Part shown: positions 1 through 12,400 of the stretch, one piece after another
How positions within the stretch are numbered: the first letter of the stretch is position 1
Layout: each line of letters begins with the position of its first letter
From: Chrysogorgia sp. JL179-B06
Lineage: Eukaryota > Cnidaria > Anthozoa > Scleralcyonacea > Chrysogorgiidae
Direction of reading: 5' to 3'
Length of the DNA: 64,000 bases
Assembly: GCA_035772405.1 (NCBI GenBank)
Contig: JAYKKM010000415.1
Location: forward strand, 1,154,501 to 1,218,500
Position numbers and translations under genes: made by a program
Notes under the pieces: model-generated
What the model was told of the DNA's origin: nothing
Seen by the model: only the letters and a program-made list of their open reading frames with translations
Databases searched by the model: none

Positions 1-2578
1 AGGTGAAAATCAAAGACTTCATGCAGCAGAACTCTCAGGTCGAAGAACAAATGAGAACTGTGAAGGAGAAACACTCCATAGAACTGAGCGAGAAGGAGAA
101 GATCTCGTATGCTTTAAAAACCACAGAAACGAAATATCGAAGTCTCCAAGGAGATTTAGAGGGGGTTAGGAGTCGAAACGAAGCTCTGGAGAAAGAACTT
201 GTACAAGTAAGACGTCAAGTGGATACTCTTGGGTATGAGAACGAAGAATCCGCTCAAAAAATCGAGGGCCTCATGGCGGTAAACGCGAAGAAGGAGGAAG
301 AAGTTGGAGAACTCCGCAAGCAAGTTGAGGATCTCGAGAATGCAAAGATTGGAAAAGAAAACATGGAAGCAACCAGTGAGGACATTCCCGATGGATCCAG
401 CACACCGTTGAGTAATTCTTTGGAGAGTTCAAGGTTGAGTTTCTCTCGCAATGGCAGGACGAGTGCGTACGACGGCAGATTAGAGGCGCTCGAAGAAGAG
501 AATATTCAGTTGTTGAACAGACAGAGCGAACTGGAAGAAGAGCTGGATGCCGCGGAACAACACGCACTCGAGTTGAAGAACGCGCTTAAATCGAAACGAG
601 AAACTGTTAACGAACTCCACGCAGAGGTGGATAGACTAAAAGAGCAACTAAAAGGTGTAGAAAAGGGAAGAGATGAAATGACAGAAGAGAATGACCAACT
701 ACAAAGGGATTATTTGTTGTTACAACAGAAGATTGAGGACTTAAGAGCTGCGAATGAACGTTATATGAACGAGGCGGATGAGCTGGAAAAGGCATTGACA
801 GAAGCGGAGAAAAATATAGAGGAATTGGAGAAAAAAATTGAAGATGTGAGTATCACTATGGTAATGATGACAATGACGACAACAACGACTACAACATCAA
901 CGACAACATCATCAACGACAACATCATTAACAACAACAACGACAACAACGACAACAACAACAACAACAACGACAACAGCAACAACAGCAGCAACAACAAC
1001 AGCAAAAATAATAACAACACCAACAATAACAACAACAACAATAACAACAATAACAACAACAACAGCAACAATAACAACAACAATAACAACAACGACAAAA
1101 AACAACAACATCAACTATAACAACGACGGCAACAACGACGATGACAACAACAATATCAACGACAACAAGGACACCAACAGTAACTTAGAAAAAGTTGCGA
1201 TCTTAAACATAGAAAAGGTTGCGAACTAAAGATTGTTTTTTTGTTTTTTAAGGTTTCTGGTAAATGTGCCAATAGCGAAGGTCAACTTCAAAGTGTAACA
1301 GAGCGCCTGGCAAGAAAAGATAAAGAACTGGAAGTTGTAGAAGCACATATTGATGAACAAAGGAAGCTATGTGATGGATACAAGGTATCTGCTGAGAAAC
1401 AAGAAACACTTATTGAGAAACTAAGAATGGAGAAAGTTTCAGCCGAAGAAACATTCCTGGAAATAAAACTTGAAGTGGCGAAAAAGGAAGGAACGTACAA
1501 AGCTGGCAAAGAGAAATTATCCGAGCTTCAAACACGTCTTTACGAAACTGAAGACAAGTGTTCGAGCAAGACAAACGAATGCAAAAAATTGAGTCGCGAC
1601 AACGAAAGATTAAAGAGAGATATGAGAGAATTAGAGAACAAACTATCGGAACAACAGAACTTGATGAAAAAAAGGATTGCATCAGAAGCGGAAGCATCGA
1701 GTGGTGTTTACAAATTTCTAAGTCTGAACACCGCCGTGAAAGATAACTCGCAAAATGTTGAAGGACTTGAAACAAAATTGAATTCGGCCCAAAACAAGAT
1801 ATCGACGCTGGAGGTCGATTTAGCTAATGATCTTCGGAGGATCTCGCTCCATCGGTCAGCCTCGGACTCCTCTCGTCGAGGATATTCGGAAAATGATAAC
1901 CAATTAGGTATCGACTCCCGGCCAAGATCGCGATCCAATGTGACAACCGATGGCCGCGAGAGCCTGGGTTCGCTTTCACCGCTCCCAAGGGCAGGGACGT
2001 CAGTTTCAAGTTTTGACGGCGAAGAAGACAGCGAGGAAATTAAAATTAATGAATTAGATTTTAATATTCCTTCAGTGCAAATCATCCATGTGGATGAAAC
2101 ACACGAGGAGAATTTCTCGGAAACGACTGTTTTTAAGAATGTGAGAGAAGATCGCTTTAAGATGACAAGTGAAAATGGACTCCAGCCTTCTGGGGTTGAT
2201 GCTGCTCTCTTTGAAACCGATCCCTTCCTAGCGAGAAAGACGGGTGGATCTTTTGCAACAAGCACTCATTACTCCGAACAAACACAACAACTATTCACTG
2301 GTGAAACAAGTGAATCATTCATTAGCGAAGCTTCGTCGATCTTTCACAGTACCCAAGATGCCTCTCTTGAGTCACAACCCGTAGAGTCACAACCTGTAGA
2401 GTCACAACCCGGAGAGTCACAACCCGGAGAGTCACAACCCGGAGAGTCACAACCCGTGGAGCCTGAGGTCGGATTACACATTCACGAAACCATAACAGCA
2501 CAGTCAGCGGTTGTCACAGGAAATGATGTGACCTCAAGTTCGCAAGGGAATTGGAACGAAGGACTGATTTATTTCTAA
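1..2578 (+). CDS. Coiled-coil protein, 3' part (two exons visible)
   Basis: The visible exons are 1-845 and 1253-2578; the 5' end lies outside the window. The donor GTGAGT follows 845 and the acceptor is a T-rich tract ending in AG at 1251-1252; both sides are phase 0, so the join is clean. About 722 residues are visible. Roughly the first 450 are heptad-rich coiled coil (many E, K, L, Q), then comes a Ser/Arg-rich stretch, an acidic segment, and near the C-terminus six tandem copies of a five-residue ESQP(V/G) unit (2369-2458). I do not recognise the family; cytoskeletal or centrosomal coiled-coil proteins look like this, but that is only resemblance. Reading straight through the intron gives a long poly-Thr/Asn tail, which I regard as an artefact. 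The next gene downstream is also a large coiled-coil protein on the same strand, with no clear homology to this one. Confidence 0.75.
870..1185 (+). repeat. Intronic ACA/ACG trinucleotide low-complexity tract
   Basis: About 315 bp of imperfect ACA, ACG, ATA and GCA triplets fill most of the intron of the first gene. The period is three, so the tract stays open in several frames: threonine and asparagine rich on the plus strand, valine or leucine rich on the minus strand. Those open frames are not genes. Confidence 0.9.
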
Positions 2579-2631
2579 ATAGTACATATCGCGATCAATG
2601 CGAGTTTTAGACAAAATGATTGCCATATCTC

Positions 2632-3209
2632 TAAAGTGCCACTACGATCAAATTTTTACCTATCGATATTTTTACATATTTATAAAGCAGAGCTTCTAAA
2701 TATTACTCGGTCGAAACCGTTTTGCGATTCGACGATGGCAAGTATTATTTTTCTGACTCCGAATCTGGAGTTGTTATGTCCGCCATTAATCGTTCATGTT
2801 CCTGACCAGCGTAACGAAGTGACGTCCGATTCCGATCAACGCGAAGACTCCACGTGGCTAATTCTTCAAGTAAATCAAGGTCGTTTTTTCAAATTCGTCG
2901 TCTGAAAGGCTGAACATTTCATCTTCTTGAAGAAAACAAGAAAACAAGTAACCTCAACTGAAATTCAGGCGTAGCATTGAGAATCTGACGTCACAAACAA
3001 TATTACCTTTTGAAATTGCGGGCTCACTTGGAACACGGTTTTAGTAATGGTGGCCTAAATAATAGTGATTTTAGAGCTCAAAATGCTTACTTCAAAATAC
3101 CATTTTTTAGTTTTGTTTTTACATCGATGATCACTTTCGACCCTGAAATACTATTCTATGCTAAAGAAAATCTAAAAGACGGGTGAATTTTCGTCGTAGT
3201 GGCACTTTA
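2632..3209. mobile_element. MITE-like element, family A, intact copy
   Basis: The ends are perfect 16-bp inverted repeats: taaagtgccactacga at 2632-2647 and its complement at 3194-3209. The right end reads into TTAA; the left end has CTAA, one base off. There is no transposase. A second copy with the same interior lies at 29453-30008. Known families with TTAA target sites are piggyBac-like; assignment here is inference from the ends. The short open frame inside is repeated with the element and is not a gene. Confidence 0.8.
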
Positions 3210-3423
3210 ATGTGAAAATTAAAGGTGAAATACCTAAAACATTGTAAATACAAAATTAGATTCGAGAGACTAGCTTACATTACCAAAAAATCATGTTGTG
3301 TACTATTTATAGAAAGGAGAAGTAGTACTTGCCAAGTGCTTTAGATCCGTTAAAACACACGTACCGAGAGTTACTTAAACAACAAATCATTTCGTACGTT
3401 CATTGGCGTAATAATTTTGAAAA

Positions 3424-3745
3424 TTAAAGTGCATATAACGTCCGTGGGGATTTAACATGTTTGTAATCTATGGATTCTCCTGAGATAAATTGTAATATAT
3501 CTTGTCAGCTGAAAATTTCATCTTCATAGATTTTTTTGCTGTTAAATGATGTCATAGCGGGCATCTGTCTATATGAAAACCTCTTTACAGATTCCCGCTA
3601 TGACATCATTTCCGTTCAACTTTAACAGCAAAAAAGTCTATGAAGATGAAATTTTCAGCTGACAAGATATATTACAATTTTTCTCAGGAGAATCGATAGA
3701 TTATATATATATGTTAAATTCCCACAGACGTTATATGCACTTTAA
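3424..3745. mobile_element. Foldback MITE, family B
   Basis: It starts TTAAAGTGCATATAACGTC and ends with the complement, with TTAA at both edges. The two arms, each over 120 bp, are near-complementary (for example the segment with gtcagctgaaaatttcatc recurs inverted), so the whole 322 bp can fold into one long hairpin. No coding capacity. A truncated relative lies at 28802-29000. Confidence 0.8.
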
Positions 3746-4299
3746 CGTTGTCTTAGTAGTAACAACCAGCTAGAAATTTGTCGTGAACAGCGAGCGTGTC
3801 TTTATCATATTATTTTGAGAATTATTCCTGTCAGTTTTTTAATAATAATTTTTAATACTTAATGAATATGAATGAATAAAGGGGTTTATAAATACAGGAT
3901 TAAATTTGTGTTTTTATTTAGTCGTGAATTTGAGGATATGTAATGTTTTTACTAGCACTATAGGGTAATATTGGGATATGATGGGATTATGAGGGATCCG
4001 TGGAGATAACATGGCGCAATCCCAGGATATGAGACGCTTAGCCGCGAGTATGCAGACATACGAAAAAAGGCCAGATGTAGTGTAATATGGTTCTATGAGT
4101 ATTTTAGTTCCCGGTAAAATACTCCATATTATAAAGTAGTATATTATACCTCAAGTATAAATTGTCCAATCAGAGAACTATATTTGTACCACGTGATCTG
4201 TCAATTTATCATAGATTACCCCACTTCGAGCTCGAGCTAATCGAAAGACGACCCTGTCAACAATGAGGAACAACAAGACTTTCAAGACAGTATTCAAGA

Positions 4300-4688
4300 T
4301 TGTTTCGGTATCTCCTTGGGCTTCGCCCGAGTATATCATCCCTCGAGGTAATATTTCGTCGAATTCCCCTTGCTTTGGGTCTATATAAGCACAATACCAG
4401 ATCGTCTGCACCTATTAATGCTATCAAATATGTTGTACCTAGGTGTAAAACTACTACATACCAGAGATCTTATATTGTTCGAGCAATAAGAACTTGGAAT
4501 ATCTTAGTCGATGAACTAGTTATTACTATGGACAATTTGAACACCTTTAAAATAGCCTTACGTCATTATTATTATTTTGCTGCTGTTAATAATAACTATA
4601 ACGCAGATGATCCAAGAACTTATAAGACAATTTGTTGTAAGTGTAACACTGTCCGCAGTCTTACGCGTTCTATTATTTGTTGCTTTTA
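4300..4688 (+). pseudogene. LINE reverse-transcriptase ORF, C-terminal remnant
   Basis: The frame encodes VPRCKTTTYQRSYIVRAIRT followed by WNIL, then about 25 residues later DDPRTYKTICCKCNT and a Cys-rich end before the stop. A second remnant at 39396-39776 ends with DDPRTWKTVCLKCNTSRSL, so this is a repeated protein tail. The RTWN-(S/I)L block and Cys-rich tail are typical of the end of non-LTR retrotransposon ORF2 proteins. The polymerase core is missing, so it is a 5'-truncated copy, the usual result of LINE insertion. The first 40 codons or so may be flanking DNA. Confidence 0.7.
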
Positions 4689-5332
4689 ATATTGTCATTT
4701 ATTAGGATTTTAGATCTTCTTATTCCTTGGGTCCGCTGTAAGCGGTGTCCCTGCCATTTGTTTTGTTGTTATTGTACGTCTGTATGTAGTTTGTAATTGT
4801 TGGCGAAGTTAATAAATCATAAATCAAATCATAAATCATATAAATGATAAAAATTCGTCGCCAAGTTATACGTCGAATTTCAGTCGAATTTAATTGATGT
4901 TCGTATCTTATTGGTTGAAATAACATAATAATTCAATTCGTCTTTTTATTCGTCGGTTAAACGTCGTATTACTCGGAGACGCATTTCCGTCGCATTATTT
5001 GTCTTAGTCGGATGGATAATGCATGCGAGTGAGACTGTCGAATCTAATCGAGTTATACGCCGAAGTTAATAATAATGATCTTATTACCAGACACAACAGA
5101 CATGTGTCCTTACAAATTGTTTAGCTCAAACGTGGCCGAGTCGAAGGTATGTCAAAGAAGCCCCAGGCTGCCACCATACGACCCATGTCTGACCACGGAG
5201 CACAGCTAAGATCTAAGTGTTGATTTTACTGAGGGAGGAAAACCGGAGACCCCGGAAGCACGAGAGAGATCGACTACAATAACTCTACTGACATGATTCC
5301 AAGCTCGCGAATCATCACGAGGTTACTCCTAG

Positions 5333-5385
5333 ATGATCACCCATCCAAGTACTAACCCCGTCCGACCGTGCTTGACTTAACATGC
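5333..5385 (-). pseudogene. 5S rRNA-like fragment in a repeat
   Basis: The plus strand has ccatccaagtactaacc followed by a CCGACC-TGCTT-like stretch, which matches the reverse complement of the middle of eukaryotic 5S rRNA (the internal control region containing GGTTAGTACTTGGATGG). Only about 50 nt match well; flanking sequence from 5160 is not normal 5S. I read this as a 5S-derived repeat or SINE head rather than a working 5S gene. Confidence 0.5.
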
Positions 5386-5520
5386 AGTGAGTGCAGGCAG
5401 CGCCATAATAGCACATGCCACCCGTGTACGTACGAATCTTACGTCAAATATAGCAATTAAATTAATCTGAATTGTATTCGTTTCGCGTCGTTTCGCGCTG
5501 GCCTGACTTTCTTGACCGTG

Positions 5521-5596
5521 TCTCGATAGTTCAGTGGTAAGAGCACTGGTACGGCGTTAAACGAGAGACCTTGGATTCGATATTCCCAGTTGGGGC
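5521..5596 (+). pseudogene. Degenerate tRNA-like sequence
   Basis: A box A-like tagttcagtggtaagagc and a box B-like ggattcgatat are spaced as in a tRNA, and the ends can pair mostly through G-T wobbles. The anticodon arm is poor. It is either a decayed tRNA or the head of a tRNA-derived SINE. Confidence 0.35.
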
Positions 5597-6468
5597 AATC
5601 AAATAAATTTTCAAAACCACTTTTGAATATATTAAAACATGTCTTCGTTAAAATTATCTATCTATTAAAATCGGATCTTTCCGGAACGATAACAATTGTT
5701 TACGTTTTCAACCATCTGCTACTGCTGCTGGACGCTTTATATTTATGTTGTTTGAAAAGAAAACAAATCTCTCTTCTTTATATTTCCTTTAAAAATCTAT
5801 AAACTAAAGAGGAATAAACAGATAGCATGCTTTGTAAAGAAAAGCTGAGCTCCAAAAACACGATAGACTTCATCTCCAAATCGATTAAAATTAAAAGCTA
5901 AACAAAACGTTGGCAGGTGTATGGCGTTGTGAGAACTACAACTAACGTCGTTCTTCGCTCAAAAAATTATAGAAATATCTTAGTTACAAAATGTTAAACT
6001 ATTAAATATTGTTGCCGTGTTAAAATTTAAAGAAAGTCCACATTGATGTGTTGAAAAATAAAATCAAACTGGAATTATTTCCTTAAAAAACTCTAGATAA
6101 TTATAGTGCTCCCGAATTCGTAATGTGATTTGAAATATATCATTGTATATTTGCATATGATGCAGCTATACTACCCTGACATTAATTTTATACAGGGTTT
6201 ATAACATTTCTGAATGTCGTGTGATTATAAGGTTTAGTGACCTTGTTCCTTATTCTTTTATTCTTAACTATGTACCTTTATCAGTTTTCGTTTAAAACTG
6301 TTTCGCTTGACATATCCAACTATAATCTACGCTGTTTACGATGTTGTTATGGCAACAGCGATATACTGTGGATATATTACCTGCAGATATAACACAGATT
6401 ATTCTAAACTTAAAATAAAATGCCTCCATCAGGCCTTCCATTTCGTTCCCTTGCGTACCTTTTAAAGA

Positions 6469-9400
6469 ATGGATAGGTTTGTAATTTTGGAAGATGTTGC
6501 AAGTGCTGCGGAAAGCGATGATTTACGAAGAATACCTTCACAGGTGGATGGCGTCCTAGGGCTTGCAAATGCTCCGGAGTTGACGCTGGTTATACTGGAG
6601 GAAGACAAGGGACAGAATTCATCGGTTGTCTCCAAAACGCTTTCTCAAAAATGTTCAACAGAGGTACATCTAGTTGATCAGGAAACGAATTCGCCATCAT
6701 TTTCCTCTGCTGAAAATGAACTTACTCAAAATTTTGAAAGTGACAGCTTAGAGGGAGCTGAAAATAATGAAATTACTGATCAGAGTGTTTATTTCGCAAC
6801 GGAGTCTGATCATGCAGAGGTATGGCACGATGATCCTTCGATTCACAAACAGAGGATTTCATTCTCCGTAGTCTCCTTGGAGTTGTTTAAATTTTCTCGT
6901 CAGTATGATCAACTTAAAGACGAGATGAACAGCTCTGAGAAGACTTTTGAGGAAGCTTTGACTTGCGAGACATCTAGGAAAACCTCTGTGGAGTATTACA
7001 AAAAGTTGCAATATGAGAAAGAACGTTTGGAAGAACTCGTAGAGAAGATGTTGCTAAATTGTGACATTCAAGGGTTCTGTGAACAAGGGGTGGTAGATTC
7101 TGGGAATGACAGCTTGGTTCTAGGAAGTTGTAGTAAGGGAACAGCAAATTCAAGAAAATGCCAATGTCTGGGTACCATTACTTTGAGAGAAGACAAGAAA
7201 GAATTGAATTCTAGAGTTGCCTTAGCTTCACAGAAAGAGGTCTGTGTACAGACAGAAAATAATCTTCCAGATTGTTCACATCCGCATTACTTAGAGAAAG
7301 ATAAGGTTGCAATTGCCTTAGTTTCACAGAAAGAGGTTTGTGTGCAGACAGAAAATAATCTTCCAGATTGTTCACAAGAGAATTACTTAGAGAAAGATAA
7401 GACTGGGAGCAAAACGAGCCAAAATACCGCAAGGTTGGCTCGTGATCTTGAGGATTTACAGCAAAAACATAAACAGATTACGCAAGAACTACAAGGGAAG
7501 ATTTTTGAAGTTGAATCCGAACTTTGTTCTGTTGAGATTGAACGTGATTTGAATAATGAAACGGCGCGATATTTGGAAGAACAAGTGGCCTCGGTTAGCT
7601 CTGGGTTGAGTATGAGAGAAAACGAATTGGTGTCGTTAAGAAAGCGTTATAAGTTCCTGAATGAAGCATTGCTAAGTAGCGAGGAATTGAGGGAACGGTT
7701 GGAAAGCGAGACGTCTAGGATGTCTGCTGTTGTCAAGGAACTTGAGGAACGCTTAGAAAAGGATGGCGAGGTCTCGAGCGATATTTTCAGTAAAGATCCG
7801 ACGGATAGCGAAGGTGATCACTTTGATTTTACTAAAGAAGTGGAAAGGTTAGAAGGAGAAATATCTGAAGTCAATACAGTATTGGAGAAGGAAAAAGTAC
7901 AAAGGAATGGTGTTGAGGAAATGTTGGACAATGTTGAAAAGGAAAGAGAATTATTGTTGACAGAACTGGACGAGTTAAAGAATGCGTACCAACTGCAGCG
8001 AGTTGAGCTGGAAGAATACAAAGAGAAAAGACACAACGCTAGTAAAAAAGAGCTTCAGGAAAAGGAACCAAGACAACAAGATCAACAACAAATAAACGAA
8101 GAAAACAACGAAGAAATCCTGGAACTTCAAGAAAACATTGCGCAACTTTCTCGTAGGATCCTCTTTCTGGAAGACGTGAACCAGAAGTTGGAAAGAGAAG
8201 TCTACCAACAGCTTGAAGTCATGGAGAAGATGAAAACAGAAAACACTGCTTCAAGGCAAGAACTAGAAAGCATCGGCAGCGAGTTGAAAAAAGTTAAATT
8301 GGAAGAAGAGTTGGTTACTGATTATTATGCTTTAAAAAGCGAAAATAAAGCTCAAGACAAGAAAATGGGACAGTTTGAAATGAACAGTCAAGACGTAAAA
8401 CCTCCAGCGATTGAACTGGATCCTGAACTATGTTCTACGTCTAAAGTCAAAGAAACAAGCTGTTGCTGTAAGTTGTATTCTGTTCCCAGATCTGAATACG
8501 TAAAACTCAAGTTCCAGTTGAAGTCGATGTCAGATGAAATGAGGTTACTAAAAGAGGTAACCGTTCCAGAAGCTATGAAGAATTTATCTGTGGCGGCGAA
8601 GACGATGGCGCACGAGCGCACATCCCTGAAAAACGAGACCAACGTTGTGAATAAATGGTTGAACACCATGAAGGAAAGTGTTGGTGTTGTGATGGAGAAA
8701 GACGAAGTTATTTCCAAGCGGTTTGACTCTGTGTTGTTCGAAACACAGCTACACGACGCCAGAATTAATCTCAGCGAGCTGCAACATGAGATTGAGATGA
8801 TTAAGAAGGACAAGGAGATACTTTTATCTCAGAACGGAAACCAAGAGAAAGCCCTGAATGTTCTAAAGCAACGCATAGTCGAGGATCAAATTAGATACGA
8901 GAACACGCTGAAAGAATTAAAGGAGAAGTTCGAGAGGCTTCAGAAAGAACTTAAAGATGAGAAAAAGAGTCACATCAAAGCAAAAGCGAGGGTGGTTTCT
9001 TTAGAAGAGCGTAATACAGAAATCGGTTTAGAGTTTGAAAATGTCAAACGAAAGTTAGAATGTTTGGAAAGGGGAAAAAAGATGGTCGAAGAAGAATTGA
9101 AGAAAATAAAACTCGACGTGTTAAAGTTCTTTGGTGGCGAGGCCTTAGAATCGGTTTACGAATCATGGAGTGACACAAGGAAAAAATGCAGTGAGTATGT
9201 TAAAGTCATCGAGAATAATAAGAATATTATTTTCAAATGTCAAAGAGATTTGGATGCATTAACTAAGGAAGTGAATGAAGCTAAAGTTGACAAAGAAGAT
9301 AAATCAGAGTCTCAGAAATGCTCTGGTGATATGAGTCCTGGGGCTGATCAGATCCAAACTTCGATGCAATCTTTGGAAACACGAAAGAACAACGAACATG

Positions 9401-12400
9401 AGTTGTTGGGAGTTTACATGCTGGGAAAAAAGAAACGGGATGAATCCGAGGAACAAATGAATATCGTAAGAAATGAGTTACAGAAAGTCAAGGTGTTATT
9501 ATCTGAAAAGGAATGTGAATTTGAAACGTCGAAAGTAATCATACAAGAACTAGAAGCCACCTGTCGGGTCTATGATAATGAGTTCGAGAAAATGACGAAT
9601 ACGCATGACAAGAATGGCGTTGCTTCGACTGCTTATAGAAGTTTATTCTCGTCAGATTTAACCATGAATGAAACCACGCTGCTTGAAGAAAGTGTGGTTC
9701 CTCGAGACGAAAATGAATCGACGGCCGATAACGTTCGAGAGCTCCACGAAATGGTCCAGGAAAGTTTGGCCACAAAGTTACAAGTTCTTCAAAGACATTT
9801 TGGAGAACTCACAGAGGCTTTGTGCGCATGTCGGGAACTGAATATAACTTTACGGCAAAGGTTACATTCTGTGGAGATGAAATATTTGGAAAATGAAGGG
9901 AAGAACGTTCATAGGAAGATGGATGAAGAGCTCGAGAAAGTGTTGAAGGAGATTTCTGAGAGAGAAAGATCAATGGAAGAAATATTGTGTAAACCATGCC
10001 CAGAATGCAACAGTGATTGGGGTGCTGTTGTACAGAGCGGAAACTACGAATATTTAAAAGACACTTTGTTACATTGCAAGGAAGTTATAACACGTTTGAG
10101 GACTGATAATGAAACATACGAAGAAGATCTTTTTGAAGCTCGTGAAAGAATTAAGGAACACGAACAGAAAATAGCGATGATAGACTACTATACGCGAGAG
10201 AAAAATACCATGGGTACAGACAATGACGTCGAGGACATTAGGGACATGAAGGAACACTCTTGCCCTGATGAATCACGTGAATACGCTGAGATGGAAACTG
10301 AGAGCCATGGTCACCATTATCGTGAGTGTGTCATTCTCGAGGATGAGAACACCTCGTTGGATTATTCCGCTGAGCAAGTGACCGATGGCACGACTCGCTT
10401 CTCTTCGCGTGGAGTCGAGGCAAGTTCTAAAAATCTGAAAGAGGAGTTAGATTGCATTACTGCAAAGTATGTCAACATGAGGGCAGCTTTTGAAGGATGT
10501 CAGAGACGGTTAAGATTCTTGGAATCAGAGACACAAGTTGGTGCAGGAGTGATGAATGATGAAGCGGTCGTCATGGCAACATATACGCCGCCAGTAAGCT
10601 TTCCTGGAAACGACCGTAATCCCTCCCAGAAGCATTCTTGTACTCAGACGGTCCATAATTTCGATGACGAGCTACAGAGTAGTTTTTCATTATTCTCTGA
10701 AATTTCTGTAAATTTCTCAGAAACTAGCGACGACGCTGGATTTGGTACAGAAAGAGATCACATTGTTGTTGAACTTACTTTAAGAGAAACAGAAATGGAT
10801 GGGTTAGAGTCGCAAAGAAATGTCGATTCTCTTGAACAAGAGAACGGCGAATTGAGGTTTCGGGTGGACGAAGTAGAAGCAAAACTACTGGCATGCGATC
10901 AAGAAACACAAAGAATCCAAATATGTTCTTTTACAGAGAAGCAAGTATTTGACAATACCATCACGGATTTACAAGAAACGAAGCATACGATGACGAAGAG
11001 AATTGAAGAATTAAAGCAAGAGAAGAGGAATCTGGATGTTAAAATAGAAGAAGTAGTAGCAAGGGTCCTGGGATGTTATAATGAAACACAGCGAGTGAAA
11101 GTTTGTTCATTTAACGAGCGCCAAACGTTTTACGATACCGTAAAAACACTTCAAAATACTTTAGGTATTAGAGAGAAGGACGTGGATGAGCATAAGAAGA
11201 ATGGACAAGCTGTTTTCAAAATGAGAGCTCTTGAAGATCAAGTTAGTGTGTGTAATGAAGAAATCCAACGAATCAAAGTTTGTTCGTTTAACGAAAGGAA
11301 AAATCTGGAAAATAAGATAAAAAATCTGCAAGATATAAAAACTAGGAGGGTTCCGGAAGACCGTAAAAAGGAAAAAGATGAATTAGAAACAAGAATGAAA
11401 GAACATGAAGCTAAAATCACTGACCGTGATGAAGAAATTCAACGAATTAAAGTTTGTTCATTAAGTGAAATACAAAATCTGGAAGATACCGTAAAAAATC
11501 TTAAAGATACGATTGTTACGACAGAGAAGCAAGTTGAAGACACGACAAAAGAGAAAGTTCAAATGGAATCAATAATAAAAGAACATGAAGCTAAAATCTC
11601 CTCCCATGATAAAGAAATTAAACGAATCAAAGTTTGCGCGTTCAGCGAACGGGAAAATTTAAAAGACACGATAAAAACCGCTGAAGCTATGAAAACTATG
11701 AGAATTGCGGACCTGAAAAAAGAGACAGATGACTTAGAAACAAGAATAAAGCAACACGAAGCTAAAATCCTTTCATTTGGTGGAGAAATTAAACGAATCA
11801 AAGTTTGCGCGTTCAATGAAAGAAAAAACCTGGATGGTACGATAAAAAATCTCCAGAATGCAATTGCAACGACGGCAAAGAGAGTGCAGGAAAGTCGTCA
11901 AACAGAGAAAGACGAAATACAAAAGAATAATGGCGAAAAGCGAAGTCTTCAGGAAGCATTTGATGGTGTACGTGAAGAATGTGATATCTTGAAAGAGAAA
12001 ATCCGTAGCTATGAGCAGGAAACGTCTGTTCTTAGGATAAATGTAGCGAATCTTGAAGACGAAAAACGAAATTTAGAAAGCAGTATGAGAAAGAGTAACG
12101 AAAAACTACATATTAACGAGACAGAGAAGTCAAATCTACGTGAAAACATCAAGAAATACCGTGTAGAAATTGAGGGTTGGAAAGAGAATTTGCGTAATCG
12201 TAAAGAGGACGAAGATCTTAAACGTTTGATGACAGAAATGGATGAGAAGAAACAAAAAGAAATAAAAAATCTTCGGGAGACAATCGAAAAGTGTAACGAA
12301 GAGATTCGTGTATGGAAGCAGAAAGTACATTTCCATGAAGATGAGGTGATTATTCTTGGAAATAAATTGGAACAGATTGAAAACGAAAAAGAAGATCTTA

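Larger units (their letters stand above)
2579..6468. other. Intergenic region made mostly of repeats
   Basis: This 3.9-kb stretch holds two TTAA-type inverted-repeat elements, a LINE tail, a 5S-like fragment and a tRNA-like fragment, listed separately. Parts 3746-4215, 4690-5160 and 5600-6400 show only AT-rich sequence without a supportable gene. The last 100 bp or so before 6469 should hold the promoter and 5' UTR of the large coiled-coil gene, but no clear core promoter motif is visible. Confidence 0.6.

Noticed and set aside
761..1114. Valine-rich and leucine-rich minus-strand frames
   Set aside because: They are translations of the trinucleotide tract in the intron of the plus-strand gene.
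2636..2905. 89-codon frame, repeated at 29431-29724 as a 97-codon frame
   Set aside because: The frame lies wholly inside the family A MITE; its reappearance reflects copy number, not a conserved gene.
4178..4411. Minus-strand 77-codon frame upstream of the LINE tail
   Set aside because: It overlaps the LINE remnant antisense and has no recognisable similarity or codon signal.
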